Assembly: GCF_036226605.1 (NCBI RefSeq)
Contig: NZ_CP109000.1
Span: forward strand, 5,948,501-6,012,500
Length of the DNA: 64,000 nt
Reading direction: 5' to 3'
From: Streptomyces sp. NBC_00704
GTDB lineage: Bacteria; Actinomycetota; Actinomycetes; Streptomycetales; Streptomycetaceae
A model generated the notes under the pieces. The model made no database searches and was not told where the DNA came from. It saw nothing but the letters and a program-made list of their open reading frames with translations. The position numbers were made by a program, and so were the translations under genes. Shown one piece after another: positions 17,649-25,675 of this stretch. Within the stretch, counting starts at the first letter, position 1. Each line of letters starts with the position of its first letter.

Positions 17649-18806
17649 ATGACTGCGATTTCTCTCGGCATGCCGTCCGTTCCGACCAAGATCGCCGAGC
17701 GCCGCAGGAGCCGGCAGATCCAGGTCGGCTCCGTGGCGGTGGGCGGGGACGCCCCGGTGTCGGTGCAGTCGATGACGACGACGCGTACGTCGGACATCGG
17801 TGCGACGTTGCAGCAGATCGCGGAGCTGACGGCGTCGGGGTGTCAGATCGTGCGGGTGGCGTGTCCGACGCAGGACGACGCGGACGCGTTGGCGACGATC
17901 GCGCGCAAGTCGCAGATCCCGGTGATCGCGGACATTCACTTCCAGCCGAAGTACGTGTTCGCCGCGATCGAGGCGGGGTGTGCGGCGGTGCGGGTCAACC
18001 CGGGCAACATCAAGCAGTTCGACGACAAGGTGCGGGAGATCGCGAAGGCGGCGAAGGAGCACGGCACGCCGATCCGGATCGGGGTGAACGCGGGCTCGCT
18101 GGACCGTCGTCTGCTGCAGAAGTACGGCAAGGCGACGCCTGAGGCGCTGGTGGAGTCGGCGCTGTGGGAGGCGTCGCTGTTCGAGGAGCACGACTTCCGC
18201 GACATCAAGATCTCGGTCAAGCACAACGACCCGGTCGTGATGATCGAGGCCTACCGGCAGCTCGCCGCGCAGTGCGACTACCCCCTGCACCTCGGCGTCA
18301 CGGAGGCGGGTCCGGCGTTCCAGGGCACGATCAAGTCGGCGGTCGCCTTCGGCGCGCTGCTCTCACAGGGCATCGGCGACACCATCCGGGTCTCTCTGTC
18401 GGCGCCGCCGGTGGAGGAGGTCAAGGTCGGCAACCAGATCCTGGAGTCGCTCAACCTCAAGCAGCGCGGCTTGGAGATCGTCTCGTGTCCGTCCTGCGGC
18501 CGTGCCCAGGTCGACGTGTACAAGCTGGCGGAGGAGGTCACGGCCGGTCTGACCGGTATGGAGGTCCCGCTGCGGGTCGCGGTGATGGGCTGTGTCGTCA
18601 ACGGTCCCGGTGAGGCCCGCGAGGCCGACCTCGGCGTCGCCTCCGGCAACGGCAAGGGCCAGATCTTCGTCAAGGGCGAGGTCATCAAGACCGTCCCGGA
18701 GTCGAAGATCGTGGAGACCCTCATCGAGGAGGCCATGAAGCTGGCCGAGCAGATGGAACAGGACGGCGTCGCCTCCGGCGAACCGTCGGTGTCGGTCGCC
18801 GGCTGA
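17649..18806 (+). CDS. ispG: (E)-4-hydroxy-3-methylbut-2-enyl-diphosphate synthase
   Basis: 385 aa. It converts MEcPP to HMBPP in the penultimate MEP-pathway step, using a [4Fe-4S] cluster. Cluster ligands are visible as C280 and C283 (SCPSCGR) and C315 (GCVVNGPGE), with the adjacent conserved Glu. The TIM-barrel motifs VSVQSMTTT, VRVNPGN and HLGVTEAG are in place. ATG 17649 begins the conserved part; the weak upstream ribosome site is worth noting. Up to about 18170 Thr and Ala codons are nearly all ACG and GCG, while the second half uses more ACC and GCC. Related streptomycetes have this gene directly after the M50 protease. Confidence 0.96.
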   Translation: MTAISLGMPSVPTKIAERRRSRQIQVGSVAVGGDAPVSVQSMTTTRTSDIGATLQQIAELTASGCQIVRVACPTQDDADALATIARKSQIPVIADIHFQPKYVFAAIEAGCAAVRVNPGNIKQFDDKVREIAKAAKEHGTPIRIGVNAGSLDRRLLQKYGKATPEALVESALWEASLFEEHDFRDIKISVKHNDPVVMIEAYRQLAAQCDYPLHLGVTEAGPAFQGTIKSAVAFGALLSQGIGDTIRVSLSAPPVEEVKVGNQILESLNLKQRGLEIVSCPSCGRAQVDVYKLAEEVTAGLTGMEVPLRVAVMGCVVNGPGEAREADLGVASGNGKGQIFVKGEVIKTVPESKIVETLIEEAMKLAEQMEQDGVASGEPSVSVAG

Positions 18807-19125
18807 CACCCGCGACCCGAGCCCGTCCGCCGGTCCGGGGCCGACGAGACCCGTCGGCGCCGGGTTCGGGCATCCAGCCCGTCCGGTGTCCACGGCTGGC
18901 AGGAACCGCTCGGCGCCGGGCCGGGAGAGCCGGCCCGTCCCGCGTTCGAGGACGAGGCCCGTTCAGGGCCGAAGCGGGAGTCCGGGGGCGGCAGTCCCCG
19001 GAGGACGGCACGCCACCCCACGCCCACGGCGACCAACGCGAACGCGGACCGAACGCAGGGCGGCACCGCAAAGCTTCCGCAGGTACAGTGCGGAGATCAG
19101 CAGACCTGAGTGTGAGGCCCCGCGC
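18807..19125. repeat. Gene-free stretch with a streptomycete-type dispersed intergenic repeat
   Basis: About 18918-19001 contains CGAGGACGAGGCCCGTTCAG followed by GGCCGAAGCGGG and a CCGGGGG/CCCCGG hairpin. I recognise this arrangement from many Streptomyces intergenic regions. Small stems GGCCC-GTTCA-GGGCC (18956-18970) and the G-rich hairpin probably end ispG transcription. A partial second copy of the first part (about 18865-18895) lies upstream. No gene is seen. Identification of the family is from memory and unverified. Confidence 0.5.
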
Positions 19126-19974
19126 GTGTTGACCCAGACCACCTCCCGGGTCCTCGAACCGAGCGACCTGGACGCCGCGCTCGCCGTCCTCGACCGCGAG
19201 CCGGTCGCCAACGCCTTCGTGACGTCCCGCGTACAGGTCGCGGGCCTCGACCCCTGGCGCCTCGGCGGCGAGATGTGGGGCTGGTACGAGGACGGCATGC
19301 TGACGTCCCTGTGCTACGCGGGCGCCAACCTCGTCCCGATCTGCGCCGGCCCGCGCGCGGTACGCGCCTTCGCCGACCGGGCCCGCCGCGCGGGCCGCCG
19401 CTGCTCCTCGATCGTCGGCCCCGCCGAGCCGACGACCCAGCTGTGGCGACTCCTCGAACCCCACTGGGGCCCCGCCCGCGAGGTCCGCGCCCGCCAGCCC
19501 CTCATGGTCACCGACCGCATGCCCGACGACATCGCCCCCGACCCCTACGTCCGCCGCGTCCGCAAGGACGAGATGGACACGATCATGCCGGCGTGCGTGG
19601 CGATGTTCACCGAGGAGGTCGGGGTCTCCCCGATGGCCGGCGACGGCGGACTGCTGTACCAGGCTCGGGTCGCCGAACTCGTCGGCTCCGGCCGCTCGTT
19701 CGCCCGCCTCGACGAGCGGGGCAAGGTCGCCTTCAAGGCGGAGATCGGCGCGGCGACGTCGCGGGCCTGCCAGATCCAGGGCGTCTGGGTCGCCCCCGAG
19801 TACCGCGGACAGGGCCTCGCCGCCCCCGGCATGGCGGCCGTCCTGCGCTACGCCCTGGCCGACGTGGCCCCCGTGGCGAGCCTCTACGTCAACGACTTCA
19901 ACACCGCGGCCCGGCGGACCTACCGAAGGGTCGGCTTCCAGGAGGTCGGCGCCTTCACGAGCGTGCTCTTCTGA
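19126..19974 (+). CDS. GNAT acetyltransferase with DUF4081 N-terminal domain
   Basis: 282 aa. The N-terminal half (about 1-140) matches the DUF4081 domain found before GNAT folds in actinomycetes; the C-terminal half carries the acetyl-CoA loop as VWVAPEYRGQGLAAPGM and the final GNAT strand ASLYVNDFNTAARRTYRRVGF. Substrate unknown. GTG 19126 was chosen with GAGG about ten bases upstream; TTG 19129 is possible. It is followed after 20 bp by a second GNAT gene and then proS. Confidence 0.88.
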   Translation: MLTQTTSRVLEPSDLDAALAVLDREPVANAFVTSRVQVAGLDPWRLGGEMWGWYEDGMLTSLCYAGANLVPICAGPRAVRAFADRARRAGRRCSSIVGPAEPTTQLWRLLEPHWGPAREVRARQPLMVTDRMPDDIAPDPYVRRVRKDEMDTIMPACVAMFTEEVGVSPMAGDGGLLYQARVAELVGSGRSFARLDERGKVAFKAEIGAATSRACQIQGVWVAPEYRGQGLAAPGMAAVLRYALADVAPVASLYVNDFNTAARRTYRRVGFQEVGAFTSVLF

Positions 19975-19994
19975 CGCCCCTGTAGGCTCCCGCC

Positions 19995-20531
19995 ATGGAC
20001 CTCGTCATCGGCCCCCTGGACCTTCCCGCCCACGTGGACGAGGCCCTGAGCGTCCAGGCCTTCGCCTTCGGGCTCGGCCCCGACGAAGTCGCCGTCAGAC
20101 GCCAGATCGTGCTGCGGCACATGACGAACCCGGGCGCGCGCGCCTTCGGAGCGACGACGTCCGAGGGCCGTCTCGTCGGCTTCGTCTACGGCATGCCCAA
20201 CGACCGCACCCACTGGTGGTCCACCGTCGTCCAGCCCTACCTGCGGGCCCAGCACCACGAGCACTGGCTCGACGACTCCTTCGTCATCACCGAACTCCAC
20301 GTCCACCCCGCCCACCAGAACCGCGGCGCGGGCCGGGCCCTCATCACCACGATCACCGACACCGCGAGCGAGCCCCGCTCGATCCTGTCCGCGATCGACA
20401 CCGAGAGCCCCGCCCGGGCCCTCTACCGCTCCCTCGGCTACCGGGACCTGGCCCGCCGCGTCCTCTTCCCCAGCGCCCCCCGCCCTTACGCGGTGATGGG
20501 CGCCCCCCTTCCGCTGCTGCGAGCGCGATAA
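19995..20531 (+). CDS. GNAT family N-acetyltransferase
   Basis: 178 aa, a single GNAT domain. The acetyl-CoA loop reads LHVHPAHQNRGAGRAL and the C-terminal strand has SPARALYRSLGYRD. The substrate cannot be inferred. The gene is 20 bp behind the DUF4081 GNAT gene and probably cotranscribed with it. Confidence 0.88.
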   Translation: MDLVIGPLDLPAHVDEALSVQAFAFGLGPDEVAVRRQIVLRHMTNPGARAFGATTSEGRLVGFVYGMPNDRTHWWSTVVQPYLRAQHHEHWLDDSFVITELHVHPAHQNRGAGRALITTITDTASEPRSILSAIDTESPARALYRSLGYRDLARRVLFPSAPRPYAVMGAPLPLLRAR

Positions 20532-20639
20532 CCGATTTCCGGGCACGCCGCGCTCCCGGCTAACCTCCTAGCCAACACCCTCCTCCGCTCCCGGCCCCGT
20601 TCCGAGCGGGGGTACCCCATCGGCAGGAGTACGACAACC

Positions 20640-22343
20640 ATGGCCAACGCACCGGTCCAGCGCATGTCCCAGTTGATGGCGAAGACGCTGCGCGACGACC
20701 CGGCGGACGCCGAGGTCCTCAGCCACAAGCTCCTCGTCCGTGCCGGCTACGTCCGCCGCACCGCCGCCGGCATCTGGTCCTGGCTGCCCCTCGGCAAGAA
20801 GGTCCTCTCCAACGTCGAGCGCATCGTGCGCGAGGAGATGGACGCGATCGGCGCCCAGGAGGTGCTGCTCCCCGCCATCCTGCCCCGGGAGCCGTACGAG
20901 GCCACCGGGCGCTGGGAGGAGTACGGCGCCGAGCTGTTCCGCCTCCAGGACCGCAAGGGCGGCGACTACCTGCTCGGCCCCACCCACGAGGAGATCTTCA
21001 CCCTGCTGGTGAAGGACCAGGCGTCCTCCTACAAGGACCTGCCGGTGATCCTCTACCAGATCCAGAACAAGTACCGTGACGAGGCCCGTCCGCGGGCCGG
21101 CATCCTGCGCGGCCGCGAGTTCCTCATGAAGGACTCCTACTCCTTCGACACCGAGGACGAGGGCCTCGCCCACTCCTACGCCCTGCACCGCCAGGCCTAC
21201 CAGCGGGTCTTCGAGCGCCTCGGCCTCGACTACCGCATCTGCGCCGCCACCGCCGGCGCCATGGGCGGCTCGAAGTCCGAGGAGTTCCTCGCCCCGGCCG
21301 AGGCCGGCGAGGACACCTTCGCCGACTGCCCGAACTGCGACTTCGCGGCGAACACCGAGGCGATCACCTACGAGCTGGCGCCGGTTGACGCCGCCGGCGT
21401 CGCCGCGCTCGAGGAGATCCCCACCCCGGACACCCCGACCATCGAGACCCTCGCCGCCCACCTCGGCGTCCCGGCCTCCGCCACGCTCAAGAACCTGCTG
21501 GTGAAGGTCGACGGCGAGATCGTGGCCGTCGGCGTGCCCGGCGACCGCGAGGTCGACCTCGGCAAGGTCGAGGCGCACTTCGCGCCGGCCGCCGTCGAAC
21601 TGGTCACCGCCGAGGACTTCGTCGGGCGTCCCGACCTGGTGCGCGGCTACGTCGGCCCGCAGGGCCTCGGCGACAAGGTCACCTACATCGCCGACCCGCG
21701 CGTGGCGCCCGGCACCTCCTGGATCACCGGCGCCAACAAGGAGGGCACGCACGCGAAGAACGTCGTCGCGGGCCGCGACTTCGAGGTCGGCGCCTACGTC
21801 GACGTCGTCGTCGTCAAGGAGGGCGACCCCTGCCCGAAGTGCGGCACGGGCCTGAAGCTGGACCGCGCCATCGAGATCGGCCACATCTTCCAGCTGGGCC
21901 GCAAGTACGCCGACGCCCTCAAGCTGGACGTCCTCGGTCAGCACGGCAAGCCGGTCCGCGTCACCATGGGCTCCTACGGCATCGGCGTCTCCCGCGCGGT
22001 CGCCGCCCTCGCCGAGCAGACCGCCGACGACAAGGGCCTGTGCTGGCCCGCCGAGGTCGCCCCGGCCGACGTGCACGTGGTCGCCGCGGGCAAGGCCCTC
22101 CAGACCGAGCTGGCGCTGGAGGTCTCCGAGAAGCTGCGGGCGGCCGGACTGCGCGTCCTGGTCGACGACCGGGCCGGCGTCTCCCCGGGCGTCAAGTTCA
22201 CCGACTCCGAGCTGATCGGCGTGCCGCAGATCCTGGTGGCGGGCCGTCGCTCCGCCGAGGGCGTCCTGGAGCTGAAGGACCGCAGGACCGGCGAGCGTGA
22301 GGAGCTCACGGTGGACGAGGCGATCGCCCGCCTCACCGCCTGA
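20640..22343 (+). CDS. proS: Prolyl-tRNA synthetase, bacterial type with editing insertion
   Basis: 567 aa, close to the 570 aa of the bacterial class II enzyme. Class II motifs appear as RAGYVRRTAAGIWSWLPLG (motif 1 region), the motif 2 loop around RDEARPRAGILRGREFLMKD, and motif 3 in GSYGIGVSR. The YbaK-like editing insertion, which clears Ala-tRNA(Pro), lies between about residues 220 and 400 (ATLKNLLVKVDG). The C-terminal anticodon-binding domain begins near 470. The ATG at 20640 gives the conserved start MANAPVQRMSQLM. A very stable hairpin at 22357-22398 ends the transcript. Confidence 0.97.
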   Translation: MANAPVQRMSQLMAKTLRDDPADAEVLSHKLLVRAGYVRRTAAGIWSWLPLGKKVLSNVERIVREEMDAIGAQEVLLPAILPREPYEATGRWEEYGAELFRLQDRKGGDYLLGPTHEEIFTLLVKDQASSYKDLPVILYQIQNKYRDEARPRAGILRGREFLMKDSYSFDTEDEGLAHSYALHRQAYQRVFERLGLDYRICAATAGAMGGSKSEEFLAPAEAGEDTFADCPNCDFAANTEAITYELAPVDAAGVAALEEIPTPDTPTIETLAAHLGVPASATLKNLLVKVDGEIVAVGVPGDREVDLGKVEAHFAPAAVELVTAEDFVGRPDLVRGYVGPQGLGDKVTYIADPRVAPGTSWITGANKEGTHAKNVVAGRDFEVGAYVDVVVVKEGDPCPKCGTGLKLDRAIEIGHIFQLGRKYADALKLDVLGQHGKPVRVTMGSYGIGVSRAVAALAEQTADDKGLCWPAEVAPADVHVVAAGKALQTELALEVSEKLRAAGLRVLVDDRAGVSPGVKFTDSELIGVPQILVAGRRSAEGVLELKDRRTGEREELTVDEAIARLTA

Positions 22344-22356
22344 CGCACGAGCCGCC

Positions 22357-22398
22357 CCGAGGGCCGTCAGGACCCACCACAGCCCTGACGGCCCTCGG
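22357..22398 (+). terminator. proS terminator
   Basis: A perfect 15-bp stem (22357-22371 with 22384-22398) with a 12-base loop starts 13 bp after the proS stop. No U-tract follows. Confidence 0.85.
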
Positions 22399-22424
22399 AG
22401 GCGTGAGCCGCGCCCGGGGTTGGC

Positions 22425-22864
22425 GTATCGACATGTCGACCGGGTTTCACGGTCGGCCACGCCCCTGTGCGCGGGGCGCGGAACTCACCCCGGGGTGACG
22501 GAGCCGTCGGCCTGACGTTCCCGCCGTGCGCGGACAGGTCACGGTCCCGTTGGGCGTGGACGGGTCCTGTTCTCGCCGTGCGTGGACGGGTCCTGCTCGC
22601 GCCCTGTGCCGACGGGTCCTGTTCCCGCCCTGCGCCGACGGGCGCCGCTCGCGCCTTGTGCCGACGGGTCCTGTTCCCGCCCCGCGTGGACGGGTCCTGC
22701 TCTCGCCCTGTGCCGACGGGTCCTCCTCCCGCCCCGCGCCGACGGCCCCGCTCCCGCCCCGCGCGGATGGCCTCTGGCTGCGCACCCGGCACCGGTGTAT
22801 CGACACGTCGACCCGGACTCCCGGTCTGTCGCGGGGTTCTGCGCGCACCGGGGGCGGGACTCAC
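22425..22864. repeat. Imperfect ~65-bp direct repeat bracketing a minisatellite
   Basis: Copy 1 (about 22425-22488) begins GTATCGACATGTCGACCGGG and copy 2 (about 22797-22864) begins GTATCGACACGTCGACCCGG; both end in G-A/G-ACTCAC after a GCGC-rich middle. The left copy contains the 12-bp palindrome TCGACATGTCGA. The copies face the same way and enclose the 26-bp tandem array. The stretch from 22344 to 22877 holds no gene I can support. Confidence 0.65.
22559..22765. repeat. 26-bp minisatellite, eight copies
   Basis: Eight adjacent units begin at 22559, 22585, 22611, 22637, 22663, 22689, 22715 and 22741. Each starts GACGG and most read GACGGGTCCT followed by a pyrimidine-rich half; the last unit is one base shorter. 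A period of 26 is not a multiple of three, which argues against a coding origin. Alternate units share variant endings (CGTG or TGCC), suggesting stepwise duplication. Confidence 0.9.
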
Positions 22865-22877
22865 GCCGCGGCGGCGG

Positions 22878-23825
22878 TCACAGCCAGCTCGCGAACTCCA
22901 GCAGGAGTTCCGCGTCCCGGGGCCGTCCGACCCGCATCGCCCGCACCCCGGACTCCACCGCGCGGAAGAGCGTCCACCCCCGCACCCGCTCGCCGTCCAG
23001 CTCCAGCGACTCCGCCAGCTTGCGCACCCGTCGCCGTGTGGTCGCGGCCCCCGAGGGGGAGCCGATCAGATCCTCCACCCGGTCGCGCACCAGCCGCGCC
23101 AGATCGAACGCGCACTCGCCGACCACCGGATCCGGGCCCACCGCCAGCCACGGCGACCGCTCGGCCGCCAGCACCTTGCTCTGCCGGAACGTGCCGTGCA
23201 GCAACCGCACCTCCGGCGCCGTTCCCACCAGTTCCTCGCGGGCGGCGAGCGCCCCGTCCACCAGAGCCGCCACCGCCGGTCCCGCCCCGACGGCGGCGCT
23301 CCGCATCGCCTCGGCCTGCCGGCCGGTCCGCTCGGCCACCGTCTCGAAGACCTGACCGGCCGGCGGTCGCACCCACAGCCGGCGCAGCGTCCCCGCCGCC
23401 TCCAGCAACGCCTTCGCCTCCGGCAGGGACCGCACCGACACATCGGGGTGCAGCCGTTCCAGGAGCAGCGTCCCCGCCGTCTGCGGCCCGTCCAGCGTCT
23501 GCACGGCGCCCAGGCCGTCCCAGTGCGCGAGTGCGGCCCGTTCGGCCTCGGGGCGGAAACGCGGCGGGGCGAGCTTCAGCACGGCCGGCGTCCCGTCCGC
23601 CCGGCGCACGAGCACGACCAGGCTGGACCTGCCGCCCGGCACCTGCACCCGGTCGACGGTCAGCTCGCGCAGGGCGACGGCCTCGCGGACCGTCTCGGGC
23701 AGCCTCTCCAGCCAGCCGTCCCCGTCCGGCGCCGTCTCACCAAGCGCCTTGACCAGACGCTGCGGCGGTGCGAAAGCCATGCGCGAGTCGTCCCCTTCCG
23801 TGCTTGCGGCCGAGCCGTCGGTCAC
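22878..23825 (-). CDS. Aminoglycoside-phosphotransferase-fold protein with degenerate catalytic motif
   Basis: 315 aa resembling the APH(6)/hydroxyurea-kinase family: an N-lobe with PAVLKLAPP and a C-lobe with the catalytic-loop position LLHGTFRQSKVL and GECAFDLARLVRDRV. Active members have HGDxHPGN in the loop; here the base Asp is replaced by Thr and the metal-binding Asn by Lys, and the following metal Asp region reads AVGPDP. It is therefore probably not an active kinase, or uses other residues. The GTG start overlaps the stop of the upstream DUF4439 gene (GTGA), so it is the last gene of a coupled three-gene operon. An in-frame ATG 45 bp further in is an alternative start. Confidence 0.75.
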   Translation of the reverse strand: MTDGSAASTEGDDSRMAFAPPQRLVKALGETAPDGDGWLERLPETVREAVALRELTVDRVQVPGGRSSLVVLVRRADGTPAVLKLAPPRFRPEAERAALAHWDGLGAVQTLDGPQTAGTLLLERLHPDVSVRSLPEAKALLEAAGTLRRLWVRPPAGQVFETVAERTGRQAEAMRSAAVGAGPAVAALVDGALAAREELVGTAPEVRLLHGTFRQSKVLAAERSPWLAVGPDPVVGECAFDLARLVRDRVEDLIGSPSGAATTRRRVRKLAESLELDGERVRGWTLFRAVESGVRAMRVGRPRDAELLLEFASWL

Positions 23826-24349
23826 CCCGTCGTCGCCGCGGTCGCCGCCGTCGCCGCTGCCGGGGGCGCGGCGGGCGCCGCCGTCGTGGCGGGCGCCGGG
23901 TGCGTGGCCGGATCCGTGCCGTCCCGCTCCGCGAGACCAGGGAAGGCTACGCTGCCGCCGCGCCAGCGCGCCGCCCGCACCGCCGCCTCCCGCAGCGCGG
24001 CCGCCGCCTCCCGGCGCCGTGCGGCGCCGGTCGCCCGCACCAGGTCCGAGTACACCCCGGCCACGCGTCCCTCCAGCTCGGCGGCGAGCCGCACGGCCGC
24101 GGCGGAGTCCTGCACCGCGAACGGCAGCGCGTACCCGGCGCTCGCCGCGACCGGCTCGGCGCCCATGGCCCGCACCTCGCGCGCCAGCGCGTCACGTCGC
24201 GCCCGGTGCGTGTCGTAGCCCGCCCGTGCCTCGGCCCGCCGGGCCTCGCCCACGCGCCCGCCCACGACCCCGTAGCCGTAGACGGCGGCATGCTCGGCGG
24301 CCAGCGCCGCCTGCAACGCCGTCAGCTCCGCGCTCGTCTCCGCGCTCAT
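23822..24349 (-). CDS. DUF4439 ferritin-like domain protein
   Basis: 175 aa. The N-terminal 130 residues are helical with LQAALAAEHAAVYGYGVVGGRVG and RRDALAREVRAMGAEPVAA, characteristic of DUF4439, a ferritin-like four-helix bundle. The tail is low-complexity Ala/Pro/Thr. No signal peptide is visible and the function is unknown. ATG overlaps the lipoprotein stop (ATGA), and the stop overlaps the next GTG. Confidence 0.85.
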   Translation of the reverse strand: MSAETSAELTALQAALAAEHAAVYGYGVVGGRVGEARRAEARAGYDTHRARRDALAREVRAMGAEPVAASAGYALPFAVQDSAAAVRLAAELEGRVAGVYSDLVRATGAARRREAAAALREAAVRAARWRGGSVAFPGLAERDGTDPATHPAPATTAAPAAPPAAATAATAATTG

Positions 24350-24936
24350 CGCGTCCCCTCCGTCAGCAGATAGGCGTGGGCCGCGCCGGCCGCCGCCACG
24401 GAGGCCAGCAGCCGGGCCGGTTCGCCCGGCAGTTCGCCCAGTTCCGCGGCCCGGCGGTCGGCCAGCGCCCGCTCGGCCCCGGCCAGCTGCGCCAGCGCGT
24501 CCTTCTCGAGCACCGGGACGGGGGACGGCACGGCCGAGGGCGGCGGGGTCGCGGCGGAGCCGGTGGCCGAGCCCGTGGGCGAACCGGCGGCCGGGCCGGT
24601 GGCGGAGGCGGACGGCGACGGGGACGGCCGGCGGACGCCGCCGAACGCCTCCACGTGCCGGACCACCTCCGCCCGCAGCGGCCCCAGCAGCCCCGCCAGC
24701 CCCGGATGGACGGCCAGGACGGCGTCGTACCGCGCCACCAGTGCGTCGCTGTCCACGGCCGCACGCGCGCGTGCCCGCTCGGTGACGCCGGGGCTGCCGC
24801 TCGCGTCCGCGCCGCCTTCCCGTCCGCCCCCGGAGCCCGACGAGCAGCCGGCGAGCAGCGCCGCTCCCGCGGCGGACGCGAGCAGGGATCTTCTGCGCGG
24901 TCCCGACGGGGCGCGCGGGGGGAGGGGGAGCGGCAC
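24346..24936 (-). CDS. Tat-type lipoprotein of unknown function
   Basis: 196 aa. The N-terminus has PRRRSLLASAAGAALLAGC, a twin-arginine-like signal followed by a lipobox with Cys, so the mature protein is probably lipid-anchored outside the membrane. The rest is helical with a Ser/Pro/Thr-rich middle (about residues 105-140). GTG 24936 has GAGGA nine bases upstream. It heads a coupled operon with the DUF4439 and kinase-like genes and is transcribed away from rimP (224-bp shared upstream region). The C-terminal part also looks like a second ferritin-like bundle, but this is weak. Confidence 0.7.
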   Translation of the reverse strand: MPLPLPPRAPSGPRRRSLLASAAGAALLAGCSSGSGGGREGGADASGSPGVTERARARAAVDSDALVARYDAVLAVHPGLAGLLGPLRAEVVRHVEAFGGVRRPSPSPSASATGPAAGSPTGSATGSAATPPPSAVPSPVPVLEKDALAQLAGAERALADRRAAELGELPGEPARLLASVAAAGAAHAYLLTEGTR

Positions 24937-25160
24937 GGCGGACGTCCTCGGGAACTCGTACGAAAGAAACACCAAGAAGGGGGCAGGCCCGTGATCACCG
25001 TACCCGCGCGCCGCTTCCCCACCACTCAGCGGCACCGCGTGCGAGAGCGTTCGCCACCCTCCGTGCACAGGTGGACGGCAACACACCCTGCGACCGGATA
25101 CCCTTTGACCAGACACGCGCACCGTCCCACAACAGCACACGCGGCCGAGGAGTCACCCGG

Positions 25161-25673
25161 ATGAGCACCACCCACAGCGAGAGGCTGCGAGAGCTCCTGG
25201 AACCGCTCGTCGCCTCCCAGGGACTGGATCTCGAAGAGATCACCGTGGACTCCGTAGGACGCAAGCGGGTGCTGAGCGTGGTCGTCGACTCCGACACCGG
25301 GGCGGACCTGGACCAGATCGCCGATGTGAGCCGCGCGCTCTCGGCGAAGCTCGACGAGACGGACGCGATGGGCGAGGGCGAGTACACCCTCGAGGTCGGC
25401 ACCCCGGGCGCGGAGCGCGCCCTCACCGAACACCGGCACTACGTGCGCGCCACCGGCCGGCTGGTGCGTTTCCGGCTGGCCGACGACGGCGAGCTGGTCG
25501 CCCGGATCCTCCGGGTGGACGACGACGGACTCGACGTCGAGGTGCCGGGCGTGAAGGGCCGTAAGGCCACCGCCCGCAGAGTCGCCTTCGGCGACGTCGA
25601 CGCCGCGCGCGTGCAGGTCGAGTTCAACCGCAAGGACAAGCACGACGACAACGAGAAGGAAGAGGAGGCGTAG
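25161..25673 (+). CDS. rimP: Ribosome maturation factor RimP
   Basis: 170 aa. RimP assists 30S subunit maturation. The N-terminal domain (LEPLVASQGLDLEEI, VVVDSDTGADLDQIADVSRALSAKLD) and the C-terminal SH3-like domain (VEVPGVKGRKATARRVAFGDVDAARVQVEF) are complete, with an acidic tail. ATG 25161 follows CGAGGAG. It is the first gene of the rimP-nusA-ylxR-infB-rbfA-truB operon; nusA begins three bases after its stop. Confidence 0.95.
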   Translation: MSTTHSERLRELLEPLVASQGLDLEEITVDSVGRKRVLSVVVDSDTGADLDQIADVSRALSAKLDETDAMGEGEYTLEVGTPGAERALTEHRHYVRATGRLVRFRLADDGELVARILRVDDDGLDVEVPGVKGRKATARRVAFGDVDAARVQVEFNRKDKHDDNEKEEEA

Positions 25674-25675
25674 CC

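Noticed and set aside
22559..22765. Possible CRISPR array
   Set aside because: Units are directly adjacent with no spacers and vary from copy to copy.
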